From the NCBI GenBank assembly GCA_002255065.1, contig NJEF01000017.1:1-15976 (forward strand): 15,976 nt of DNA, given 5' to 3'. The notes beneath the pieces are model-generated. The model was given only the letters and a program-made list of their open reading frames with translations. It was not told where the DNA came from and searched no databases. Positions 1 to 6,634 of the stretch are shown here, in pieces. Source of the DNA: Desulfurococcales archaeon ex4484_204 (GTDB lineage: Archaea > Thermoproteota > Thermoprotei_A > Sulfolobales > NBVN01). The translations under genes were made by a program, and so were the position numbers. Position 1 is the first letter of the stretch. Each line of letters begins with the position of its first letter.

Positions 1-1358
1 TGCCTATCAACAACAGCTATGTGGAGTAAGTCCCGCTTAGGATCTGAGGCTATGTACCCGTTCTTAACGGATAACCACTCATGGGATTCATGGGTAATGA
101 TCTGTTCTGGGACGACGTCGATAACTCTAACGTATGCCTCGCTCACACCTTCCTTAACTGTTATGACGAGGTCCTCGGGAATTAGGTTGGGGTTAATGTT
201 TATTGTTCTTAAGGCATATTCAGGGATCTCTGCTTTAGGGGGCTCGTACAGGAGCTTACCTTTATAATAAACTACCTCACCGTTAAATATTACTGAATCT
301 ATGGTTACTTTATCGATATTACTGATAACGACTATGTCGGCCTTCCTATGAGGGGCTACAGCACCTACGAGGTGATCCACCCTGAAGTGGGTAGCTATGT
401 TGTATGTAGCCATCTGAATGGCTACAACTGGGTCTACACCTAGCTCTACAGCCTTCCTAACGTTGTAGTCTATGTGGCCCTCCCTAACTATGTCCTCTGG
501 GTGCTTATCATCGGTGCAGAACATGAACCTCCTGAAGTCCCTTACCCTACCTAGAACTCCCTTAATTATGTCCTCAAGGTTCCTCTCACTAGTTCCCTCG
601 CGAACGAATACAGCAGCGCCCCTCACAACCTTCTCCATAGCCTCCTCAGCGCTAACAGACTCGTGGTCGTCCATGAGGCCTGCTGCGAGTGCTGCATTGA
701 GCTCGACACCCTTAAGCATTGCTAGGTGCCCATTAGCTACCTTACCCCTGCTCAGCGCTGCAGCTATCTTCTGGAAGTACTCCTCCCTACCCGATAGGAG
801 GTTCTGGTAGTTGAGCTCCCCCAGCGATACCGACTCAGGTAGGTCGAGGAGCTCGCCTACCTCCTCAACCCCTAGAACGGCTCCTGATGTCTCGAGCCCT
901 GGAGCAGTAGGGACCCTTGAAGGAACCTCAATGAATACCCTAAGCGGTATACCCTCAGTTAGCTTTAAGAGAAGCTTTATACCCTTAACGCCTAAGACAT
1001 TGCCTATCTCGTGGGGATCAGCGAACAGTGACGTAACCCCGTGGGGTATGAGGATCTTAGCCAGCTGTGCCGGGATTAGGAGGGTGCTCTCTATATGTAT
1101 ATGAGCATCCATGAAACCCGGGGCTAAGTACTTACCACTCACATCCACTACCTTAGTACTCTGAGATGTTGGGTAGTCCTCCTCGCTACCTATAGCAACA
1201 ACTCTATCCTTAAATACCATAACATCGGCCTTAATTATGTTTGAGGAGAAGACATCGATTACGTACCCATTAACTAGTTTAAGGGTTGGAGATATGCGGC
1301 CTGAACCAGCCCTCATCAGGTTTAGAAGCTCCTTAGGCATAATGGAGCGCAAATTCAT
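1..1358 (-). CDS. ade: Adenine deaminase, 5' part (3' end lies outside the window)
   Basis: Adenine deaminase converts adenine to hypoxanthine and ammonia in purine salvage; it is a cytoplasmic metal-dependent amidohydrolase. The 452 visible codons are open to the window edge, and the family is usually near 570-600 residues, so roughly the last quarter is missing. Seen directly: an N-terminal composite beta domain (NGYVIDVFSSNIIKADV), the metal-binding DAHIHIES motif near residues 84-91, then HGVTSLFADPHEIGNV, and a distal MDDHESV and CTDDKHPED. These match the adenine deaminase subfamily rather than generic dihydroorotases. The start is the ATG at 1358, preceded by GTGAGGTA; a second in-frame ATG at 1340 is possible but lacks that site. 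The gene faces away from the IS-disrupted locus across about 650 bases. Family assignment is confident; substrate is by family. Confidence 0.93.
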   Translation of the reverse strand, partial: MNLRSIMPKELLNLMRAGSGRISPTLKLVNGYVIDVFSSNIIKADVMVFKDRVVAIGSEEDYPTSQSTKVVDVSGKYLAPGFMDAHIHIESTLLIPAQLAKILIPHGVTSLFADPHEIGNVLGVKGIKLLLKLTEGIPLRVFIEVPSRVPTAPGLETSGAVLGVEEVGELLDLPESVSLGELNYQNLLSGREEYFQKIAAALSRGKVANGHLAMLKGVELNAALAAGLMDDHESVSAEEAMEKVVRGAAVFVREGTSERNLEDIIKGVLGRVRDFRRFMFCTDDKHPEDIVREGHIDYNVRKAVELGVDPVVAIQMATYNIATHFRVDHLVGAVAPHRKADIVVISNIDKVTIDSVIFNGEVVYYKGKLLYEPPKAEIPEYALRTININPNLIPEDLVITVKEGVSEAYVRVIDVVPEQIITHESHEWLSVKNGYIASDPKRDLLHIAVVDR

Positions 1359-1385
1359 TACCTCACTATAATAAAAAGAACGTGG

Positions 1386-1393
1386 TTATTAAG
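1386..1393 (-). promoter_or_regulatory. Possible TATA box for adenine deaminase
   Basis: On the minus strand CTTAATAA is centred about 31 bases upstream of the ATG at 1358. That is consistent with a very short leader. The match to an archaeal TATA box is only moderate. Confidence 0.3.
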
Positions 1394-2005
1394 TGCTTTA
1401 GCTGAAGCTGTAAGGCGGTTTATTACTGGTGTCCCTAGCCTTTAAAGGCATTAGCTAACTCCTATGGACGCTACAGTAGTGTAGCTAGAAAGCAGAGTGC
1501 AGGTGAAATAGGGCAGAAAAGTGGGATAAAAGGGGTTCTATGGAGTATGCCAACATTGTTAGGGAGTAAAATCTTAGATAGGGGAAGGCTGGAAGGAGTG
1601 AGGGGGAGGTCTAAGGGTGTAGAGTGTTTAGAGTAGGTTAATGAGGGAATGCACAGCTCTTTCCTTTTAACAGCTCAGCATCTTCTCAGTTAACGATCCA
1701 CAGGACTGGATAATCTCTAATACTTCACTACGAAGCTCGCCTCTTAATGCTTAAGCCTTAACGAGGTTAGTGTAACAATAGGTGGAGCACGGTGCTATAA
1801 AGCCTATAGGTAGATAGCTCACCTAAATCAGAGACCCTTCTAGGTAAAACATTATGCTGATAACCCTATATTTATGTTAGGACGTAATTAAGGAGTAATA
1901 GCGTTTTGAATTATGGTGATGAAGAGAGCATGTAGGTTTAAAGTTTTGAGAGGTATCAGGTCATGGGTTGAGGAGGGTTGCGTAGGTTTAGGGGCAGGGT
2001 TGGCC
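1394..2005. other. Intergenic stretch, no convincing gene
   Basis: About 610 bases separate adenine deaminase from the interrupted gene. The plus strand is purine-rich. One frame is open from about 1438 to 1631 but has no good start, no ribosome site and no recognisable family, so it is not called. A GTGATGA near 1916 resembles a C box of a C/D RNA, but no matching D box follows. I see no tRNA, rRNA or repeat array here. Confidence 0.5.
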
Positions 2006-2012
2006 ATATATA
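2006..2012 (+). promoter_or_regulatory. TATA box of the interrupted host gene
   Basis: ATATATA is centred about 30 bases upstream of the GTG at 2039, the spacing expected for a leaderless archaeal transcript. Since the gene is now split, transcription from here would run into the IS607 element antisense to its omega-RNA region and tnpB. Confidence 0.6.
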
Positions 2013-2035
2013 CCCGTTAAGGAAGCTGGGTGGTT

Positions 2036-3445
2036 TTAGTGGCCGTGAGGGTGAAGCTGAGGATAAGGTCGCTGAGGTCTAGCAGGGAGGTTACCTCGCC
2101 AGCCCTCATGAACTCCGGGTTCGAGGCCGAGACCGTTTGTCCCTACCGCTTCATTACTATTTAAAGTTGTATCATATAGTGTCTGCGGTAGGGACTTCTG
2201 CCTCGCCCATAGGGATTTGGGTATCCCTATGGGGTCATGGGTAGCTTTCGAGGCTAACGGAATGAGCCTCACATCTAAGGGGGTAAGCCCTACGGGGCTT
2301 GGAGCATTGCTCCCATCAGCCCGCAGGGCTTTAAATAAGAGATTCCAACATGCAACTACATCCCTATGCCATATTTCGTTGCCCTTACTGCATCTTCCAA
2401 TCCTTGAGCCGTTACTATAGCTTATTGGAGCGTTATGTATTGGACATAACCTTGAGGTGTTCTTAGGGTATACGTAGATTACTGATACACCGTACTCTCT
2501 AGCTTTCTCTTCAATAGCTCTCTGGATGGCTCTGAATGATGCTTGAAATATCCTGTGCCTTAGCTGTCTATCCATTATCCTAGAAATCATGCTATTAGCA
2601 ACACGCTTACCTAGCTTCTCAAGAACGATAGCATATTGCTTCTCATGGGCAACTCTAACAATTATGTTAGCTATCTTCCACTTAATATCAGACTTCTTCT
2701 TCCTCTCCTTAAGTTTCTTCATAATCCTTCTCTTAATTCTAGACTTCTTACCGTAGAGCCTGTCGTACTTCTCTTGTATCCTCTTCCTACGGTAATGGTA
2801 TCCCAGAACCAGCTTTTCCTGATTGGTTTCAAAGAGATAGGCTACACCATCAACTAACGCAGTAACGTTATTCTCATTAACATCGACCGATAAGTACCCC
2901 CTAGGTTCATACTCCCCAGCCTCTTTAACAAAGGTTAGGTAGATTATGAGCTGTCTATTCCTCTTATCAAGCTTTATCTTTGCTTCACTTGCTAGCCTCC
3001 ATCCACGATTAATGTACCTCCAGTAATGCTTATGAGGTTCAAGCTCCACGATTATCCAGCCCTTATGAGTAGCTATCTTAATTGATGTTAAGCCATTAGG
3101 TTTCCATAGGTGGTCATCAAGCCAGATACTAATCTTCCTTACCTCTGGATACTCTCTTTCAACTAAACCTAGTTTCTTTAGTCTTAGAAAGCTCTTAGCC
3201 CTAATAGACGCGTCTTGGCATGCTGTATAAATGTAGTGTGTTGGTAGCTGTGGATATAGGTTCCTCGTATCACGGTATTTGAGTGCTTTAAGCTTGGTGA
3301 AGCTCTTAACACTATTGCTTACAGCATAGAGTACTAGTTGTTTAACTATATTACGATACATACCCTTAAGCTCGATAAAGGTATGAAATACTTTCCTCGA
3401 TAGCTTAACGCTCTTAACAATAACTGTCCTTGTTACCCTAGTCAT
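2036..3445 (-). CDS. tnpB: TnpB, RNA-guided RuvC-like nuclease of an IS607-family element
   Basis: TnpB proteins are omega-RNA-guided DNA nucleases, ancestors of Cas12, which cut near a transposon-adjacent motif and favour retention of the element. The 469-codon frame is uninterrupted. Seen: RuvC-I Asp188 in LSVDVNENN, RuvC-II Glu276 in IVLEKLGK, a zinc-finger-like region (CPIH at 334-337, CSKG at 352-355), and RuvC-III Asp362 in WHRDVVACWNLL. All three catalytic acidic residues are therefore present. The ATG at 3445 overlaps the natural tnpA end (ATGACTAG), implying coupled translation. Oddity: the frame does not stop inside the element. Residues 438-469 and the TAA are encoded by flanking host DNA, in antisense to the interrupted gene. 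Family TnpB often end within the right end, so the last 30 or so residues are probably not native. Confidence 0.93.
   Translation of the reverse strand: MTRVTRTVIVKSVKLSRKVFHTFIELKGMYRNIVKQLVLYAVSNSVKSFTKLKALKYRDTRNLYPQLPTHYIYTACQDASIRAKSFLRLKKLGLVEREYPEVRKISIWLDDHLWKPNGLTSIKIATHKGWIIVELEPHKHYWRYINRGWRLASEAKIKLDKRNRQLIIYLTFVKEAGEYEPRGYLSVDVNENNVTALVDGVAYLFETNQEKLVLGYHYRRKRIQEKYDRLYGKKSRIKRRIMKKLKERKKKSDIKWKIANIIVRVAHEKQYAIVLEKLGKRVANSMISRIMDRQLRHRIFQASFRAIQRAIEEKAREYGVSVIYVYPKNTSRLCPIHNAPISYSNGSRIGRCSKGNEIWHRDVVACWNLLFKALRADGSNAPSPVGLTPLDVRLIPLASKATHDPIGIPKSLWARQKSLPQTLYDTTLNSNEAVGTNGLGLEPGVHEGWRGNLPARPQRPYPQLHPHGH
2135..2310 (-). ncRNA. Predicted omega-RNA scaffold at the element's right end
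   Basis: TnpB omega-RNA normally overlaps the 3' end of tnpB and finishes at the right end, with the guide lying in flanking DNA. Three perfect hairpins are visible. An 11-bp stem joins 2139-2149 and 2185-2195 (GTCCCTACCGC). A second 11-bp stem joins 2206-2216 and 2223-2233 with a 6-base loop. A 6-bp stem joins 2285-2290 and 2295-2300 with a 4-base loop. They sit inside the tnpB coding end, where third-base freedom alone would not create them. The 5' limit is not visible. The following guide would read TCTCGGCCTCGAACCC, antisense to codons of the interrupted host gene. Structure is seen; the RNA role is inferred from the family. Confidence 0.7.
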
Positions 3446-4076
3446 TCTTCCCTACCTCTTCTAGGAGTTGCATAAACCCTTGAACTAACTTTTTCTTCTT
3501 GTGGCTCCTCATACCGTAGAGCTTACCAGCGAATGATGTAACTATCGCTAGTAAGTCCTCTACAAGCTCTTGACAAGCATCCTTAGGTTCCTCACCTTAG
3601 ATAACCTCTATCCTTACGCCAAACTGTTTGAAGAAGTACTCAAGGCATTCAAAACCAAACCTAGTAAGTTTATCCTTATAGGTTATCACAATAACATCAG
3701 CCTGTTTATTCACTACGTAGTTAAAGAGCTTCAATAAGCCTCTGCGGTCAGTCTTAAGTCCACTAGCAATATCGCTAAGAATGTCTATAACCTTATAGCC
3801 TTTAGCAGAACAATACTGAGTTAAATACTGTATTTGTTTCTCAAGGTCATTCCTTTGGTCATTAGAGCTAACACGTGCATAGATGATTGCCCTAACCTCT
3901 TTTATCCCCTCTTTCCCACTTACAATTCTGTCAATCTCACTTTCTGATATCATCCACCTACCAGTAGGTGTCTTTACAGCTCTAATCTTACCAGAATAAA
4001 TCTACCTCTTCAAAGTGATGAAGCTAATACCAAGACGCCTACATGCTTCCCTTGGTGGCAACAACCTCTCTGTCAT
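3438..4076 (-). pseudogene. tnpA: TnpA serine recombinase of IS607 family, broken by two in-frame stop codons
   Basis: IS607 TnpA is a serine recombinase with an N-terminal MerR-type helix-turn-helix that moves the element through a circular intermediate. The full frame from the ATG at 4076 to the TAG at 3438 is 213 codons with no frame break. The N-terminal helix-turn-helix reads MTERLLPPREACRRLGIS, then TLKR, then TAG at codon 25 (4002-4004) where the family commonly has Trp, then IYSGKIRAVKTPTGRW. The catalytic core follows, with YARVSSNDQ (Ser70). A TAA at codon 160 (3597-3599) separates GVRIEVI from GEEPKDACQELVEDLL and the basic C-terminus. The largest remaining piece, from ATG 3953, keeps the catalytic domain but loses both the DNA-binding domain and the C-terminal helix, so activity is unlikely. 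Confidence 0.9.
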
Positions 4077-4099
4077 CTGCTACTCTCAGATATAAAATG

Positions 4100-4108
4100 A
4101 TATAATTT
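4100..4108 (-). promoter_or_regulatory. TATA box for tnpA-tnpB
   Basis: On the minus strand AAATTATATC lies about 27 bases upstream of the tnpA ATG at 4076, within the AT-rich left end of the element. It fits a leaderless tnpA transcript that also reads tnpB. Confidence 0.5.
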
Positions 4109-4402
4109 GAAATATTTAAACGTTTCTACCCCCAGCTCCTAGTGCCGTGCAGGCTAGCTGTGGAGCTAGGTCTGTGGCCACCGCCCGACGATGCCTACCT
4201 CGTTGAGGTGGGGACTGCTAGTGGGCCTGTAAGGAACTACTTAGTGCCTAGTGCTGCTGAGGTGGTCGTTGATGCTGGGGATAGGGTGGTAGGGCCTGTT
4301 AAGTGCGACGTAATGATATCGAACCTTGAGTACGAGGTCCTCATCAGCGACAGGCTCGGCGGTGAGCTAGGCATAGTGATACAAGGGGTTAGAGAGTTTT
4401 AG

Positions 4403-4858
4403 GTTAGGGAAGGGTGGGGTTCACATATATTACTTACTAGCTTAACCGCCTCTAACCCCCTCGCATTAACAAGTTTCTTGACCTAGAATCTATTTTAGAG
4501 AGCGCTAACGGCGCAACTACATGAAGGCTCATGGGTAGCCTAGCTCTAGGTTTAAAGCACTATCCCTCCTGTGGGGGGCTCGAGTACGTGCTCTCGCTAC
4601 TACGGTGGATAACCTTAAGATATTAAGTGCTGGTACTGGAAGCGTTGCCTGAGGTTTAAACTCTATTAAGTGGGCAGGCTAAGAACCTAGGTGCTGTCAG
4701 ATATTTTTAGGGTGCGTGCTAGTGGGGATGGTCCCCTAGGATTTCCTGCGTAGGGATACATGAGCTTCCCGGCATGATATTCTGGTCAGAATGTGTAGTG
4801 AAGGAAGGTAGAGCAGGGGTTGTAGTACGCTTTTCTAATATAGAATAAGTTTATTGGG
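4403..4858. other. Intergenic stretch with weak coding traces
   Basis: About 455 bases without a supportable gene. One plus-strand frame from the ATG at 4531 reads about 31 protein-like residues (MGSLALGLKHYPSCGG onward), meets TAA at 4624, then continues with two more stops to about 4720. This could be a gene relic but I do not recognise it. An AT-rich TATA-like stretch TCTAATATA at 4834-4842 probably serves the operon that follows. Confidence 0.4.
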
Positions 4859-4891
4859 GTGCTTGCTACAACATTTTGGGTTTTAGGGGTT

Positions 4892-5335
4892 ATGGGGGAG
4901 AGTGTTTACCGTGTGGTGTTAAGTAAGCCCGGTATTGTCTCCCTCGCTGATGGTAGTAAGCTAGTCCTGCGTGTTGTAGTTGTTGGTGTGAAGTACAGTG
5001 GTTTCTCACCGTTTGGCGGAGTCAACTTCGTTGTTAAGCCGGCAGGCGGGGTTTCATCGCTATTTGTGCCGGATAAGTTGAAGAACGATGTAAAGGATAA
5101 GCCGTTTAGCCCGCCTGATAGACCCCCGGAGGAGGGGTGGGAGTTAATAGATGTTCAGGGCCAGGAGCCCGCTGTAGAGGAGGTAGAGGTTGAGGCTGAT
5201 GGTAGGAAGTACAGGGTTAGGGTTTTAGGTGAGGCATCCATGGTTTCACGTAATATGAGTTACAGAACCGATGTAGGTGAGCCTCTCTACTGGGTTTACT
5301 GGAGTATTAAAATTCAGTGGAGGCCCTCAGGGTGA
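4892..5335 (+). CDS. Hypothetical protein, first gene of a three-gene operon
   Basis: Not recognised. From the ATG at 4892 it has 147 residues. The N-terminal half is rich in alternating hydrophobic residues (SVYRVVLSKPGIVSL, LVLRVVVVGVKY), suggesting a beta-sheet protein. The middle is polar and proline-rich (KPFSPPDRPPEEGWEL), and the C-terminal part is beta-like again, ending YWVYWSIKIQWRPSG. There is no clear signal peptide or membrane helix. I chose ATG 4892 because TTTAGGGGTT precedes it. A GTG at 4859 would add an 11-residue hydrophobic extension and lies about 21 bases from a TATA-like box, so it cannot be excluded. Its stop overlaps the start of the next gene, which implies co-translation. 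Coding status is supported by the overlap chain and composition; function is unknown. Confidence 0.7.
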   Translation: MGESVYRVVLSKPGIVSLADGSKLVLRVVVVGVKYSGFSPFGGVNFVVKPAGGVSSLFVPDKLKNDVKDKPFSPPDRPPEEGWELIDVQGQEPAVEEVEVEADGRKYRVRVLGEASMVSRNMSYRTDVGEPLYWVYWSIKIQWRPSG

Positions 5336-5673
5336 AGGGCGTGGTGAGCAGGTCTGTGAGCACTGTGAATTCATCAACGAGTTACGGCTCTGCTCAAACG
5401 ATGTCCATCCTAGAGCTTCGGAGAATTCATAGTCAGGGGTTTAGTGATAGTACCGAGATAGCTGAGTTAAGAAACGACTTAACGCAAGTTCCTCAAGCAC
5501 CCGAGGTAGTAATATCTACGGTAAGGTCTCTAATGTTAAAAGTTTTGTGGAGGTCAATTAAACCTAAAGGAGTTCTAACGCTTAGACCCGGTGAGGTAAG
5601 GAAAATCGGTGACAACCTGTTAGTCGAGAAGACCTCCGATGGTAGGATAATACTGTACGAGGTCGTGGAGTAG
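5332..5673 (+). CDS. Hypothetical protein, second gene of the operon
   Basis: Not recognised; 113 residues. The chosen GTG at 5332 overlaps the previous stop (GTGA) and has GGAGG about 9 bases upstream; a GTG at 5317 is possible but has no such site. The N-terminal third is rich in Ser, Thr and Val (SRSVSTVNSSTSYGSAQT). A polar helical middle follows (TEIAELRNDLTQV), then a basic stretch (KVLWRSIKPKGVL) and a beta-like C-terminus (RIILYEVVE). Its TAG shares its last base with the GTG of the next gene. The tight overlaps on both sides suggest the three products work together, but the sequence does not show how. Confidence 0.7.
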   Translation: MKGVVSRSVSTVNSSTSYGSAQTMSILELRRIHSQGFSDSTEIAELRNDLTQVPQAPEVVISTVRSLMLKVLWRSIKPKGVLTLRPGEVRKIGDNLLVEKTSDGRIILYEVVE

Positions 5674-5897
5674 TGACCGAAGGATCTAACACAGGCGTTG
5701 ATGCAGGTTTTAGGATAGAGTATAAGAAGGTGAAGGAGGTTTTAGAACTCAACCCAAGGGTTTTCCGCCCATGCGAAATAAAGGACTTTGAGAAAGGCTT
5801 TTTACGTAAGCAAATATATTTCGTGCATTTCAACGGCAGGAAATGGGATATATTGAGAATTAGTAATAATGGAATTGAACGTTACATCCTCGAATGA
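5673..5897 (+). CDS. Hypothetical small protein, third gene of the operon
   Basis: Not recognised; 74 residues. The GTG at 5673 shares a base with the preceding TAG, a typical coupled start. It is lysine-rich and aromatic (KKVKEVLELNPRVFRPCEI, KGFLRKQIYFVHFNGRKWD), which would suit a compact alpha/beta nucleic-acid or protein-binding domain, though that is speculation. Its A+T content is higher than that of the first gene. It ends just before a convergent minus-strand gene. No terminator is certain, though a GC-rich imperfect hairpin (5944-5963) lies between the two. Confidence 0.65.
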   Translation: MTEGSNTGVDAGFRIEYKKVKEVLELNPRVFRPCEIKDFEKGFLRKQIYFVHFNGRKWDILRISNNGIERYILE

Positions 5898-5943
5898 CTG
5901 CTTCTAAAGCCTTCTCTTACATTGAGACCTCTGCCACCTCCTA

Positions 5944-5963
5944 GGAGAGCAGCCCTGCCCTCC
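5944..5963. terminator. Imperfect GC-rich hairpin between convergent genes
   Basis: GGAGAGCAG and CTGCCCTCC pair with one mismatch around a very short loop, between the operon ending at 5897 and the convergent minus-strand gene. There is no good T-tract, so a terminator role is weak. Confidence 0.2.
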
Positions 5964-6010
5964 ATTAAATCCCGCTCCACATAAGCTTTACTCTAGGGTT
6001 TCCCAGCTCC

Positions 6011-6634
6011 TTAGTATGAGTAAGGAGATGAGTAGGGGTAGTGTAATGATACTGAGTATGAGTCTGGGTCAACGTCTCCCTTCACCTGCTTAAAATTAAC
6101 GATCTTGCCCCACACTAAATTAGCTAAGTTGTATGTTCCCGGCTCCTCCCTTACAATTATCCGTACTGGCTGTAGCGCTCTACCAAAGTACCCACCACCG
6201 GGAATATCCCTACGCCACAATGGTATATTCTCCATAATCTTAATCCCTAAAATGCTGTCTAAGCTTTCTTCAGAACCATAAAGTACCAGGAATCCTAGGC
6301 CTTGAGAGTAGAGCTCTCTTAGTCTGTCTACAAAGTACTTTACTATATCTCTAGTCTTTTTGTTCTTTTCTACATCTTTAATCTCTTTCAGGACTTCATC
6401 TACGTTATTGACGTAGATACGCTTACCCGCTTTAACATTAAGCTTCACCTCCTTGAAGGTGGTTCGTAGGTCAACGAGAGTAGATAGTCCACCAGCATAG
6501 ACCCTGTATAGCTCCCTTAAAAAATCCTCTTAAGAAGCTCTAAGTACTCGAACTTCCTATTCCATGGTTTTCTCAGCCAGTTACCTAGGGTTGGGGGGAT
6601 TTAATTCTTTCTCTACCCTCAATGCCTTACTCAC
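6011..6634 (-). pseudogene. Unrecognised gene downstream of the Ntn hydrolase, with at least two frame breaks
   Basis: The longest intact piece, 6448 to 6011 (145 codons), starts at a GTG that is itself part of a GGAGGTG, so it is not a natural start. Upstream, other frames continue the same protein. GTG 6634 (overlapping the preceding TAA) reads VSKALRVEKELNPP. After a run of six C (6593-6598 on the complement) the frame shifts to TLGNWLRKPWNRKFEYLELLKRIF. After a run of six T (6519-6524) it shifts again to LRELYRVYAGGLSTLVDL and runs into the long piece. One fewer C and one more T restore a single frame of about 200 residues. At the 3' end another frame reads a hydrophobic helix (LILSIITLPLLISLLIL) to a TAA at 5988, perhaps a third break. 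Family unknown. The breaks are in homopolymers, so assembly error is an alternative to decay. Confidence 0.65.

Larger units (their letters stand above)
2135..4128 (-). mobile_element. IS607-family insertion sequence (tnpA pseudogene, tnpB, omega-RNA region)
   Basis: The boundaries come from the host gene: coding sequence stops at 2134 and resumes at 4129, so the element is about 1994 bp. On its own (minus) strand it starts GG-TAGAAACG and ends GGGACAAAC-GG, a GG dinucleotide at each junction. That fits IS607 elements, which insert by a serine recombinase at GG without a longer target duplication; no inverted terminal repeats or longer duplication are seen. The internal order LE - tnpA - tnpB - RE, with a 4-base-plus overlap of tnpA and tnpB, is the standard IS607 layout. 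The recombinase is disrupted, so autonomous movement is unlikely. Confidence 0.9.
2039..4402 (+). pseudogene. Retropepsin-like small protein gene split by an IS607-family element
   Basis: Two exactly complementary pieces flank the mobile element: 2039-2134 encodes the first 32 residues (VAVRVKLRIRSLRSSREV then ALMNSGFEAET) and 4129-4402 encodes the remainder (QLLVPCRLAVELGLWPPP through GIVIQGVREF). Rejoined they give one protein of about 122 residues. From memory this resembles small hypothetical proteins of Crenarchaeota that look like clan AA (retropepsin-like) domains. The NSG at residues 25-27 sits where an active enzyme has DTG or DSG, so the ancestor may already have lacked protease activity. 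A TATA box 30 bases upstream supports the GTG start. Restoring the frame needs six C at the junction, whereas the right flank shows five. The 86-codon 3' piece has an internal GTG at 4142 but no promoter that I can see, so it is probably not expressed alone. Confidence 0.85.

Noticed and set aside
472..1104. Plus-strand open frames inside the adenine deaminase gene
   Set aside because: They are antisense shadows of a confidently assigned gene, with Ser/Pro/Thr-rich composition typical of such frames.
1910..1975. Possible C/D box small RNA starting at GTGATGA near 1916
   Set aside because: No CTGA D box or second C box occurs at the expected spacing; only TTGA variants are present.
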